Shown: piece by piece, positions 7,180 through 15,894 of the stretch
Position numbering within the stretch: the first letter of the stretch is position 1
How the letters are laid out: the number at the start of each line of letters is the position of its first letter
NCBI GenBank assembly: GCA_045592445.1
Contig: JAZNUV010000035.1
Location: forward strand, 1-19,499
Direction of reading: 5' to 3'
From: JAQXGO01 sp045592445
Lineage (GTDB): Bacteria; Bacillota; Clostridia; UMGS1883; UMGS1540
DNA length: 19,499 nucleotides
Position numbers and translations under genes: made by a program
The notes under the pieces: model-generated
Database searches by the model: none
Seen by the model: only the letters and a program-made list of their open reading frames with translations
What the model was told of the DNA's origin: nothing

Positions 7180-8269
7180 AAATTCGAGGAATCCTTTCTC
7201 CCACCGTGCAGTAGAGCTCATAGGAAATCGTATTTAGTAATTCGGCAGTTTCTTCTGTTGTGATTTCAACATTATTTGCCCTGCCGCGAATGGTTGCAAT
7301 ATCACCTGCTTTTACCTGAAGTCCTGTAGCATCTACCATAAGCTGGTCCATGCAAATTCTGCCGATAATCGGCACACGTTTCCCGCCTAAAATTACTTGT
7401 CCACGATTTGAAAGTGCACGCGAAACGCCGTCCCCGTATCCGATCATAACAGTAGCGACTTGCATATTGTTTGGTGCCGTATATGTAGCACCATATCCGA
7501 CATGCGTCCCTTCCGAAATTTCCGATACTCTTGCTACGGTTGCACGCAGGGACATTGCCTCTTGTAATTTTACGTCTTTCATCCCTGGCAAAGGTGTATT
7601 TCCGTAAAGGCAAATCCCTGGGCGAACAGCCTGACAATGCATTTCGGGAAAACGATATAATGCTGCGCTGTTACAGACATGGCGCATCAATGTTTTATCT
7701 ATCAGCGCATCCGCAAACTTACAAAAAGACTGAAATTGCATTTCAGTACTTGTTGCCTGTGGTGCATCCGCACATGCCATATGCGTAAAAACGCCTGTGG
7801 GACGTATGTTTTCCAATTCAAAAATTCGATTTGCTTCATCTGCCTCACCATGGGAAAAACCAAGGCGCGTCATCCCTGTATCTACTTTGATATGTACGGG
7901 AATAATTTTTTTCTGTTTTATAGCTGCATTGTTTATGCGCTTTGCTTCCTCGTACGAGGATACAGATAAAATCGCATCCGATAACACGGCCTCCTCCAAA
8001 TCAGGGTTCGGAACACTGCCAACAATCAATATCGGTGCCGTAACACCGTCCTTTCGCAATTCAGCTGCTTCCTCAGCACAAGCCACACCCAATGCATCTG
8101 CACCGTTTTGCAAAAAAACGCGAGATACCTCCACACCGCCATGTCCGTATCCATTTGCTTTTACCATTGCAATAATATTTGATTTCGTTAAACAACGTAT
8201 AGCACGCATATTATTTGCTAAAGCAGTTGTATCAATTTCCGCCCAGGCTCGTTTTGATACCAAATTCAT
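7172..8269 (-). CDS. alr: Alanine racemase
   Basis: The enzyme converts L-alanine to D-alanine for peptidoglycan, using pyridoxal phosphate. The 365-aa product has the fold-III barrel signature AMVKANGYGHG, with K37 the PLP-binding lysine. The opposite-face catalytic tyrosine lies in GYGATYTA near residue 260, and the substrate/PLP region IGYGDGVSR follows. Length is normal for Alr. ATG 8269 is preferred (AAGGAA just upstream). A TTG at 8284 would add five residues. It is the first gene of a two-gene unit with the VanZ-like gene. No strong promoter is visible. A weak TTTTCA-N17-TAATAT lies just upstream. Confidence 0.96.
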   Translation of the reverse strand: MNLVSKRAWAEIDTTALANNMRAIRCLTKSNIIAMVKANGYGHGGVEVSRVFLQNGADALGVACAEEAAELRKDGVTAPILIVGSVPNPDLEEAVLSDAILSVSSYEEAKRINNAAIKQKKIIPVHIKVDTGMTRLGFSHGEADEANRIFELENIRPTGVFTHMACADAPQATSTEMQFQSFCKFADALIDKTLMRHVCNSAALYRFPEMHCQAVRPGICLYGNTPLPGMKDVKLQEAMSLRATVARVSEISEGTHVGYGATYTAPNNMQVATVMIGYGDGVSRALSNRGQVILGGKRVPIIGRICMDQLMVDATGLQVKAGDIATIRGRANNVEITTEETAELLNTISYELYCTVGERIPRIYV

Positions 8270-8295
8270 CACTTCCTTATACAATATTACATCGG

Positions 8296-8350
8296 ATAAT
8301 GAGAAATGAAAAGGTACTGACTACATCAATACATGTTCATTTCCCATTAT
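8296..8350. repeat. Imperfect inverted repeat pair upstream of alr
   Basis: ATAATGAGAAATGAA (8296-8310) is mirrored by TTCATTTCCCATTAT (8336-8350), 14 of 15 complementary, with a 25-nt gap. It lies between the alr start and the GC-rich palindrome at 8367-8385. The combination looks like a small dispersed element, but a second copy is not present in this window. Confidence 0.5.
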
Positions 8351-8357
8351 ACATTTT

Positions 8358-8385
8358 AAAAAATTCGGGGCGGCAGTGCCGCCCC
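8358..8385 (-). terminator. Rho-independent terminator after the SLH gene
   Basis: A perfect GC hairpin, GGGGCGGC-ACT-GCCGCCCC (8385-8367), is followed on the minus strand by GAATTTTTT. It lies 12 nt after the stop of the SLH gene. On the plus strand it has no T-run. Confidence 0.85.
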
Positions 8386-8396
8386 ACTATTTTTCC

Positions 8397-11351
8397 TTAG
8401 TATTGAAAAATAATAATTGTCGTTGCTGATTCCCCGCCTCTTTGCAACATCATAACCTGTGTTGCTTTATTCCATTCTGCCGGGTTTTCACTATTTTTCT
8501 TAAGGTCATTATAGGATTTTATGCTGTCTAAGCTCGTTATAACGCGAACTTCATCTCCGCCTGCCTTATAATCATATAAGAATATCTTTGCACCACTTAC
8601 ATCATACGTTTCACCTTCCGCTTGAATGCCATATGCGTCTGTTTTGATAGTAGGTGTAAGCATAATTGTGTTTCCTTCGCGACCTAAAACAGTACCAAAT
8701 ATGACTTTCGCACGTGTGCTGCTATCTGACTGATTATCAAGCTTGAAAATACGCTTTTGGGCAATCTCTGCTGCATTTTGCTTGCATGCTGCCTCATATG
8801 CTTCTGCACTCAGTTCTTCCGAAACGCCTTCAGCCGCTTCCTCTTCTGTAATCGGGGTTGTGACAATTTCCTCATTCTTATCATATATAGTCGGCGTTGT
8901 TGTACCAAACTTAAGCAATACCTTTGTTCCGTCTATTTTGCCACCTGATGTAGAATAACGGAAAATATCACCGGGCATATAATGGCTCGTAATCATGTTG
9001 ATTTCCTCGGTTTGAAGGGTCAAATCTCCACCTGTTCTGAAATCAAAACCAGTCGCCATGTCATAGGACAATCGAGGGTCATTTATATCCACAGTTTGTC
9101 CAAGCGTTTTAACAACCATCATGGGAGAATCTGCAGAAATGGGTGTTGCCCCGTCAACCTCGCCGTATACAAGGACAAATTTAGCTTCCATAACTGTGTT
9201 CATATTATAGGCTTCTGCCTTGTACGGCATATCTTCTACAAACACAGAAGAATGAGATTTAATTGCGTACTCCTCAATCTTTGTTACATTCTGCGGAACA
9301 ACCAAAACAGTTGCCTTCGATACTGTCATAGCCTGGCTGCTTCCATTCATCAGTTTACCGTTTTTATACGTCAGCTCGACTAATTCATCCTCCGGATACG
9401 AACGCGTCAAATCACCATCCGAAGCAATCGCGTTTGTAGCAATCGTGTCAATCATTTCAACTTCATCGTTTGCATTCAAGCTATAGAATATCATCTGGTT
9501 ATAGTCTGTTGTGGTCGTTAAAACAGACGCTGTGTTTGTTTTGGAAAGTTCAGCAGATTGTTTTAGCTTTGCCAGTGCAGTTTTACTGTCTCTATAGCTT
9601 GTTCCATCAATGCGAACTGTTTTTGCTAAATTTAAAATTCTTTCTTTTTGCACACCGGTAATTCCATAAAGTTGTACCTGTGCAGTATTATTTTTGGGAA
9701 TTGCACCAATCATATATGCAGCATATACTGTGGAATCGGCAGCATTGATTGTCGCAGCTGCAATCTTTCCTTCATGATCCAAATACACAGTTGCTGTATC
9801 TCCTACTTCGAGCGTGGGAACGGGGATATCGTTTTCAATATACGAAATATAATTTGCGGAAAGTTCATATTCCTTAGAGCCGAGTGTACGTTTGTTGCCG
9901 GCTTTTCCGTTTACCTTTTGACTCGAAAGTCTCTTTGAAGATACAATACCTTCCCAAACCGCGTATCCGCCTGCGCCTTCTTTTGAACGAGCAACGCTCA
10001 AAATATTCCACTCAGTCAAAGACTGCACAATGCGCTCTGCATCATCCGTGCTGCCTTCTTTTTTCAAAGAGAAGAAGCAATTGGAGGATTCAATCGGGAT
10101 TGTAATTTCGCCTGCATTGTATTTGCCATATACTTTCGGTGCATCCAAAGAACGATCTACAGAACTAATGACATATGTTTTATATTCCTTGATTATACCG
10201 ACTTCTGCAGTCTCATCTCCATCATTACAAATCAGTTCCACACTACCGGAACCGATATTTTGTATATCATTGATTGTGTATGAACTATCATATTTTCCGT
10301 TGTAGATAAATTTAATATCACTCTCAAGGTTTATGGTCTTTGAGTCTTTTGCCGAAGCTGATTCATAATAAGTAATTGTATTTCCTCTTACCGAAGGTTG
10401 CATTGCACTCGTAATTACAGTAGAACGTGTTTTTTCGACGGCAATTTGAGAAATCAAATCATGTTCGCTTTCACCGTCCTCAACATATGCGCTAATCCGG
10501 CGGCCCAAAACACGCATTGCATCAAAATCTGCCGGCACTTCATATGTTGTGGCTGTTGTGCCAGAAGTTACAACAATCTGCCGTTTAGAAAGGCCGGAGG
10601 ATGCATTGCTGAGTCCTGTTTGCTGTACTGCTGTTACAACACCGCTTATCTTATTTTTACCTTGAAACTGTTCAAGTGCAGAAGAACCTTGATTGATAAT
10701 TGTTTCGCCTTTAGAATTCACCGTTGCGGTATCTACGTCTAACGAATTATAAGACAAAATCGCGACAATGCCACGAGAGGCAGGGTCTTCAATATTATTC
10801 ACATCCGCTTTATCCAAAATGCCGAGTTCATCTGCCTGTAATCTGTAACCGCTATACCACGGTGTGCCGGGCAAAGTTCTATCAAGTGCGACTTGGCCAT
10901 AGCCCAACGCGCAGACAAGCATTTTTACTGCTTCTACAAATGAAACATTTGCATCCGGTCTGAAAGTACCGTCTTCATAACCATTTACAATTTTTCTATC
11001 TGCTGCAAGTTTTATAAATTTTTTAGCCCAATGGCTTGCTCCGCCTGCAACGCCATCTACATCCGCAAATCCGGAAGCTACGTTGTCAAACGCAATCTTC
11101 TCAAGACCTAAAAACGTAATGACTATTTTAGCAAATTCACCGCGTGTAATAGTCTGGTCCGGTCGAAATGTTCCATCTTCATACCCATTGATAATTCCGA
11201 GCCTTACAAGCTCTGTAACTGATTTGCCTGTTGTTGTGTTTACATCAATATCCGAAAGCGTGACATCTGCTGCCATAATGCTTACAGGAAACATTGACAA
11301 AAGCATAAAAACCGCCAAAATTGCGGCCAAAAGCCTTCCTTTACATTTCAT
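8397..11351 (-). CDS. SLH-domain cell-surface protein
   Basis: This 984-aa exported protein starts at ATG 11351 with AAGGAGG about 8 nt upstream. A signal peptide spans residues 1 to about 28 (Lys/Arg-containing start, hydrophobic core, cleavage near MAADV). Two clear S-layer homology repeats follow, each with NGYEDGTFRPD, at about 43-80 and 93-150, and a degenerate third ends near 207. SLH domains anchor proteins to pyruvylated secondary cell wall polymer. The remaining roughly 775 residues are Thr/Ser/Lys-rich with alternating beta-like stretches and no motif I recognise, so the exposed function is unknown. A structural S-layer or wall-associated protein is the natural guess. It is a single-gene unit with its own promoter and terminator, consistent with high, independent expression. 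Confidence 0.9.
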   Translation of the reverse strand: MKCKGRLLAAILAVFMLLSMFPVSIMAADVTLSDIDVNTTTGKSVTELVRLGIINGYEDGTFRPDQTITRGEFAKIVITFLGLEKIAFDNVASGFADVDGVAGGASHWAKKFIKLAADRKIVNGYEDGTFRPDANVSFVEAVKMLVCALGYGQVALDRTLPGTPWYSGYRLQADELGILDKADVNNIEDPASRGIVAILSYNSLDVDTATVNSKGETIINQGSSALEQFQGKNKISGVVTAVQQTGLSNASSGLSKRQIVVTSGTTATTYEVPADFDAMRVLGRRISAYVEDGESEHDLISQIAVEKTRSTVITSAMQPSVRGNTITYYESASAKDSKTINLESDIKFIYNGKYDSSYTINDIQNIGSGSVELICNDGDETAEVGIIKEYKTYVISSVDRSLDAPKVYGKYNAGEITIPIESSNCFFSLKKEGSTDDAERIVQSLTEWNILSVARSKEGAGGYAVWEGIVSSKRLSSQKVNGKAGNKRTLGSKEYELSANYISYIENDIPVPTLEVGDTATVYLDHEGKIAAATINAADSTVYAAYMIGAIPKNNTAQVQLYGITGVQKERILNLAKTVRIDGTSYRDSKTALAKLKQSAELSKTNTASVLTTTTDYNQMIFYSLNANDEVEMIDTIATNAIASDGDLTRSYPEDELVELTYKNGKLMNGSSQAMTVSKATVLVVPQNVTKIEEYAIKSHSSVFVEDMPYKAEAYNMNTVMEAKFVLVYGEVDGATPISADSPMMVVKTLGQTVDINDPRLSYDMATGFDFRTGGDLTLQTEEINMITSHYMPGDIFRYSTSGGKIDGTKVLLKFGTTTPTIYDKNEEIVTTPITEEEAAEGVSEELSAEAYEAACKQNAAEIAQKRIFKLDNQSDSSTRAKVIFGTVLGREGNTIMLTPTIKTDAYGIQAEGETYDVSGAKIFLYDYKAGGDEVRVITSLDSIKSYNDLKKNSENPAEWNKATQVMMLQRGGESATTIIIFQY

Positions 11352-11393
11352 AGTGTTTTCCTCCTTAATCTATTGCTGAATCAGTTTATAATC

Positions 11394-11423
11394 ATTTTAA
11401 CATTATTCCACTGGTAAAGTCAA
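11394..11423 (-). promoter_or_regulatory. Promoter of the SLH gene
   Basis: TTGACT (11423-11418), an 18-bp spacer and TAAAAT (11399-11394) on the minus strand lie about 45 nt before the start codon, leaving a short AT-rich leader. It sits just after the lgt stop, and no T-run terminator separates the two. Confidence 0.65.
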
Positions 11424-11447
11424 TAGAATTTTATTTTTTTAACTGTT

Positions 11448-12248
11448 TTATTCTACCATAGATGTCGTATTTTCTCTGTGTTTACGCTTTCTTCTTTGAT
11501 AAAGCCAAATGCCGACCCCTACAAGAACAAGCGACAAAGATTGCGAAATCCGCATATTTCCAAGCATCAGACTGTCTGTCCGCAATCCTTCCACAAAAAA
11601 GCGACCGATTCCGTACCATATCATATATAGTGTAACCGCCCTGCCGTCAAAACCATGCTTTTTCCGTGTAAGAAAAATAAGCAAAAATCCAGCTAAATTC
11701 CATACAGATTCATATAAAAAGGTCGGGTGTACCGTCTGCCCGTCCACAAGCATTCGCCAGGGCAGATTTGTAACAGTTCCGTATGCTTCCCCGTTGACAA
11801 AATTCCCCCATCTGCCGATACACTGTCCAATCAAAAAGCCATAAGCCCCGATATCGAGATAACGCCAAATAGAAAGTTTGTTTTTCCGACAATAGAGTAT
11901 TGCCGTAACCATAGCAGCAATTACCGCGCCATAGATTGCTATACCGCCCTCCCATATGTAAAAAATGGACCATAAATTATCGCGGTACGCATCCCACGAA
12001 AAAAGCACATAATAAAGGCGTGCACCAACTATAGCTGCAGGAAGCCCCCATAAAATCAAGTTATATAAATGGTCAGGGTCCTCACCGAGGCGTTTTAACT
12101 CTCGCGTTCCACACAATGTACCGAGAAGAATTCCTATTAAAATAAAAATTGCATACCACCGAATACCGCCGCCTCCGATTGGCAGCGGTATTGCAATTTC
12201 ATGCACATTCAAAACAATTCCAAGTCCCGGGAATCCAACTGTATGCAT
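11448..12248 (-). CDS. lgt: Prolipoprotein diacylglyceryl transferase
   Basis: Lgt transfers diacylglycerol from phosphatidylglycerol to the lipobox cysteine of prolipoproteins in the cytoplasmic membrane. The 266-aa protein has several membrane helices and the family signature GRWGNFVNGEAYG near residues 140-156. Other conserved segments are GIRWYA near the N-terminus, GARLYYV, WEGGIAIYG and HPTFLYES. Length is typical. It ends in a basic tail. ATG 12248 is 6 nt beyond the stop of the YfmH-like gene, whose last codons supply the AAAGGGG ribosome site, so the two are translationally linked and Lgt is the last gene of a five-gene unit. Confidence 0.97.
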   Translation of the reverse strand: MHTVGFPGLGIVLNVHEIAIPLPIGGGGIRWYAIFILIGILLGTLCGTRELKRLGEDPDHLYNLILWGLPAAIVGARLYYVLFSWDAYRDNLWSIFYIWEGGIAIYGAVIAAMVTAILYCRKNKLSIWRYLDIGAYGFLIGQCIGRWGNFVNGEAYGTVTNLPWRMLVDGQTVHPTFLYESVWNLAGFLLIFLTRKKHGFDGRAVTLYMIWYGIGRFFVEGLRTDSLMLGNMRISQSLSLVLVGVGIWLYQRRKRKHRENTTSMVE

Positions 12249-12254
12249 AAAGCT

Positions 12255-13514
12255 TTATCCCCTTTCTTTTGGCAAAATAACCGACAGTACAGCATTCTCA
12301 CTACGCAGTCCGTTCTCCAACGCCGCGGTTATATCCGTAATGCGTAAATTACGCACTGCGTCGCAATAAGTCAAAAAATCACCGCCACGAAAATAGGCAG
12401 GTACAAAGCTATTGCCCACATGCTCCACATCATCCAATGCCCGCAGTGCCTTTCCTTCAACGCTGCGCTTAATTCTCTCAAAATCCGTCTCAGAGATTCC
12501 GTTTTTTCTTTTCTCTTCAATTTCGGCAAAAACAGCCTCGCGCACACGATATGGGTCATCCGACTCTCCCTCAAGCTGCATAAATGCATACCCGTTTCCC
12601 GCCGTATAGTCAAATCCATAGGAATCGCCAATAAGCTTTGCGTCATATAATTTTTTATAAAGCGGCATGCTTTTCCCAAACAAAAGGGACCCTAAAACTG
12701 CATATACAGCATCCGCATATATCGGATCTTTTATTGGTTTTTCCTTAAAGCCGAGCGCAAACATCGGTTTAGAAACCATAAAATATTGTTTCATCTCTTT
12801 TTGTACCACCTCAGGTGGCTCCTCAGGCAAATTAAAAGAAACTGAGGGCGTACGGCGGACTTCAACTGCCCCATCCACAACGCGACGCACATGTTCAGCA
12901 TCTAAATCCCCCGCCACAAAAAGCACCATGTTTTCCGGGGCATAAAACGCATTGTAGCATTGATATAAGAGTGTCTTATCAATCTTTGCAATCGATTCGG
13001 CACTACCCGCAATATCAATACGTACAGGATGTTCTTTATACATACATTCTATCATGCCAAAAAAGCATCTCCACAGAGGGTCATCCCGATACATATCAAT
13101 TTCCTGTCCGATAATCCCCTTTTCTTTTTCTACATTTTCTTCCGTAAAATAAGGGTTTTGCACAAAGCGAAGCAAAACATCAAGTGCCTCATAAAAATTG
13201 TCTGTCGCAGAGAAAAGATATCCTGTCATATCAAACGAAGTATAGGCATTTGCTGATGCGCCAAGCTCCGAAAACTTTTCGAAAACATTTCCCTTTTCTT
13301 CCTCAAAAAGTTTATGCTCTAAAAAATGTGCAACGCCATCCGGCACCTTAATTTTAACGTTGTCTGCCACAAATGTATTGTGCACCGAGCCGAAATTCGT
13401 CGCAAAAAGTGCGTATCTTTTTCCAAAGCCCTTTTTTTGCAGAATATAAACAGGAAGCCCACTCTCATGTACAAAACTTTCAACGGTCTCCCCGATTGTT
13501 TCGTAGGTTTTCAT
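12255..13514 (-). CDS. yfmH: M16 peptidase, YfmH-like (EF-P modification)
   Basis: This 419-aa M16 (pitrilysin-type) metallopeptidase keeps the inverted zinc motif H63-F-L-E-H67 and the distal ligand E138 in GQEIDMYRDDP, so it should be catalytic. The Bacillus counterpart YmfH works with YmfF and is needed for the 5-aminopentanol modification of elongation factor P. The same role is inferred here from the pair, not shown. Its ATG overlaps the stop of the YfmF-like gene in an ATGA, typical of subunits made in equal amounts. Closest alternatives are mitochondrial-processing-peptidase-like M16B enzymes of unknown substrate. Confidence 0.92.
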   Translation of the reverse strand: MKTYETIGETVESFVHESGLPVYILQKKGFGKRYALFATNFGSVHNTFVADNVKIKVPDGVAHFLEHKLFEEEKGNVFEKFSELGASANAYTSFDMTGYLFSATDNFYEALDVLLRFVQNPYFTEENVEKEKGIIGQEIDMYRDDPLWRCFFGMIECMYKEHPVRIDIAGSAESIAKIDKTLLYQCYNAFYAPENMVLFVAGDLDAEHVRRVVDGAVEVRRTPSVSFNLPEEPPEVVQKEMKQYFMVSKPMFALGFKEKPIKDPIYADAVYAVLGSLLFGKSMPLYKKLYDAKLIGDSYGFDYTAGNGYAFMQLEGESDDPYRVREAVFAEIEEKRKNGISETDFERIKRSVEGKALRALDDVEHVGNSFVPAYFRGGDFLTYCDAVRNLRITDITAALENGLRSENAVLSVILPKERG

Positions 13515-14776
13515 TCTTTTCCTCCTTCACCATCCAGGAAATAAACAGTATCCATATGCACGTTTTTGGCAATATCGCAAACATCCTCCAAGGATACGGC
13601 AGCCACTTTTTTGATTACAGTATCAATATCTGTGAATACGCCAAGCGGAAGCTGCTGCATATAGTAGCGCACCTGCGCAGATGGAGAATCCTTATAAGAA
13701 CGCAGCCTGTTTTGAATTCCGTTTTTAGCGCCCGAAAGCTCTGCTTCCGATACATGTGCCGCTAAAATTTCCGCCGCTTGCTCCTCAATCGCCTGCAACG
13801 TAACCGTATAATTTGCAAACTCAATACCTGACTGCACAAAAAGCAAGCCTTTTACGCGTTCCTGCCCCGAGGATGCGTAATAACACAAACTTCTTTTTTC
13901 CCGTACCTCATTAAAGAGTTTTGAGCTGGTACCGCCACCGAACACACCGTTATAGACCATGAGTGCATAACTTGCATCTGAAAGCGGGTCCACATCCGTT
14001 CGGTACCCGATTACCAGTTTGCCTTGTTGTACGGGTTCTTTATCTCGCACATAGCGCACCTTTTCAGGTGCCGTGCGTTGTTCGCATTTGATTTCGCTTG
14101 CGTTTCTGCCACCGAATATATTTGCAAATGCCGCCATTTCTTTTTCGGCCGTTTCCACATCAAATGCACCTGCGACAAAAATATCAATCTGTGCAGTTTT
14201 CAGCATCGTTTTATACTGTGCAAAAACGTCCTTTGCTGTCATTTGGTCTAAATCCGACGCAACGCCTTCCGCACGGATGCCATATGCCTCCTCTGCACAC
14301 ATTTCCTCGACGCATCGAAGGAGTGCATACCGTCTTTTATCATTGACTGCACCTTCAATATCTTCTAAAAGTGCTGCCTTTTCCCTCTCAAAAATATCAG
14401 ATTGAAAGCCATCGCCCTCCGTTTTGGGGTTACAAATCAGTTCTTTTAAAAGAGAAAGCATATCTCCTGTCGGGTTCCCCTCTGTATAGCAATCCGCCAC
14501 CGTATCGCCCATAAATCCGACAATATGTGTTTCACCTATTTTTTCTGCAAAAGCAGAGAGCCTCGCACCGTACATATTTTCAAGTGCCATATGAACCGCT
14601 TGCTTGTCTTTGTATTGTGCACTGCCTGCTGTAAGAAGCTTTGGAATCAGCGCAATCGACGTTGCTGTTTCCCGTCGAAGTGGCATGCGAAAGAAAATAG
14701 CCTGTATACAGTTTTTAAATTTCGGATCAGGTATCAGGTGGAGCGTTATGCCCTCGGCAATGTTTCGTTTTTGCAT
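13511..14776 (-). CDS. yfmF: M16-like non-catalytic partner, YfmF-like
   Basis: This 421-aa M16-fold protein lacks HxxEH. The corresponding N-terminal region reads IPKLLTAGSAQYKDKQAV. It does contain the family stretches MYGARLSAFAEKIG and VFGGGTSSKLFNEVREKRSLCYY, the latter like the glycine-rich and R-Y regions of M16 partner subunits. A catalytically inactive subunit beside an active one is the standard arrangement of this family, and in Bacillus YmfF is required with YmfH for EF-P modification. ATG 14776 overlaps the end of cca by 31 nt. The nearest AAAGGAGG is about 13 nt upstream, longer than usual. Confidence 0.9.
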   Translation of the reverse strand: MQKRNIAEGITLHLIPDPKFKNCIQAIFFRMPLRRETATSIALIPKLLTAGSAQYKDKQAVHMALENMYGARLSAFAEKIGETHIVGFMGDTVADCYTEGNPTGDMLSLLKELICNPKTEGDGFQSDIFEREKAALLEDIEGAVNDKRRYALLRCVEEMCAEEAYGIRAEGVASDLDQMTAKDVFAQYKTMLKTAQIDIFVAGAFDVETAEKEMAAFANIFGGRNASEIKCEQRTAPEKVRYVRDKEPVQQGKLVIGYRTDVDPLSDASYALMVYNGVFGGGTSSKLFNEVREKRSLCYYASSGQERVKGLLFVQSGIEFANYTVTLQAIEEQAAEILAAHVSEAELSGAKNGIQNRLRSYKDSPSAQVRYYMQQLPLGVFTDIDTVIKKVAAVSLEDVCDIAKNVHMDTVYFLDGEGGKE

Positions 14777-15894
14777 AATGTCTTACAAGCCTCCTTTAAA
14801 CTGTCTTCTTTATTATTAACAAGATTTTCCGTAACATACATAAAAAGCGTCTGCAATATTTGTCCGATTTCTATCCCTTTAAATCCCATAGCTAGAAGCG
14901 TCTCTCCATCTATGGCAAGTTCTGCAAGACTTAGCGGTTTCCCTTCTTCTTTTGCGTTTTGATACGCCATTTTTATCTCTTCATTTTGCGTATAATCTGC
15001 AAGTGTTTCCGCGGTGTTATAGCGAAGTGCCGCAATATCAAGTATTGGTGACCGCCCCGTTTTATATAGAGAAAGCTCTGTCGCTGCAAGGCGTAACTTG
15101 CGCGGCGCTTTTAATACTTCCAAGGCCTCTCCCGTGTTTTCAGCACAAAGCGTTGCCCACTTTGCTTCTGCATACTGACAGGCGGCTGCCTTTTCACATT
15201 TTACATCATCAAAGGGCAATGCTTGCGGCAATATAACCCCAAGAACCTTTTTCATTCCCTTATAATGATGTAATTTTGCTACCGCAAACGTTTTGGTAAG
15301 CTCCGCAAAAATACGTTCATGACTCACATTTTTAAGCATATATGCTAATTCTTCTGCCGCATGGAGCGTATCCATGTCTATTGTAAAATCAAGCTGTGCT
15401 GCAAATCGAAAACAACGCAATATTCGCAAGGCATCCTCAGAAAAACGAGTTTTTGCGTCTCCGACCGTTCGGATTACCCGATTTTCCAAATCCTTTTGCC
15501 CACCACATATGTCCAAAATTCCTTTTTTCGGATGATAAGCCATTGCATTGATTGTGAAATCTCTGCGGTACAAATCTTCTTCTATATTCGATAGGAATTG
15601 TACATTCTCAGGTCTTCGGCATTCTGCATACGCCCCATCCTTCCGAAAGGTTGTCACTTCGACCGCACTGTCTCCAAAAAACACAGTCACTGTGCCGTGT
15701 TTAATCCCCGTCGGTACAGTATGGGGGAACAAACCTATTACCTCATTCGGTAATGCACTCGTCGCAACATCAAAATCTGACGGCGTTCTGCCAAGTAAAG
15801 CGTCACGCACACCGCCGCCCACAACATATGCCGCAAAACCTGCCTTTTCAAGCGTGTCACAAACTGTTAAAATATGCAGCGGCAAGGGAATCAT
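14746..15894 (-). CDS. cca: CCA tRNA nucleotidyltransferase
   Basis: The enzyme adds or repairs the 3' CCA of tRNAs from CTP and ATP without a nucleic acid template. The N-terminal nucleotidyltransferase domain shows GGGVRD at 26-31 and the metal-binding D40-F-D42. Next come the RRDFTINAMAY motif near 105-115 and RILRCFRFAAQL, which places it in class II. The C-terminal part is helical. Length is 382 aa. Two in-frame ATGs compete. I prefer 15894, which overlaps the previous stop as ATGA and sits 9 nt after GGAAGG. ATG 15900 is only 3 nt from that site. Confidence 0.95.
   Translation of the reverse strand: MIPLPLHILTVCDTLEKAGFAAYVVGGGVRDALLGRTPSDFDVATSALPNEVIGLFPHTVPTGIKHGTVTVFFGDSAVEVTTFRKDGAYAECRRPENVQFLSNIEEDLYRRDFTINAMAYHPKKGILDICGGQKDLENRVIRTVGDAKTRFSEDALRILRCFRFAAQLDFTIDMDTLHAAEELAYMLKNVSHERIFAELTKTFAVAKLHHYKGMKKVLGVILPQALPFDDVKCEKAAACQYAEAKWATLCAENTGEALEVLKAPRKLRLAATELSLYKTGRSPILDIAALRYNTAETLADYTQNEEIKMAYQNAKEEGKPLSLAELAIDGETLLAMGFKGIEIGQILQTLFMYVTENLVNNKEDSLKEACKTLCKNETLPRA

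Noticed and set aside
8367..8385. GC-rich palindrome as part of a CRISPR array
   Set aside because: It occurs once in the window with no spacer-repeat periodicity; a hairpin followed by a T-run explains it as a terminator.
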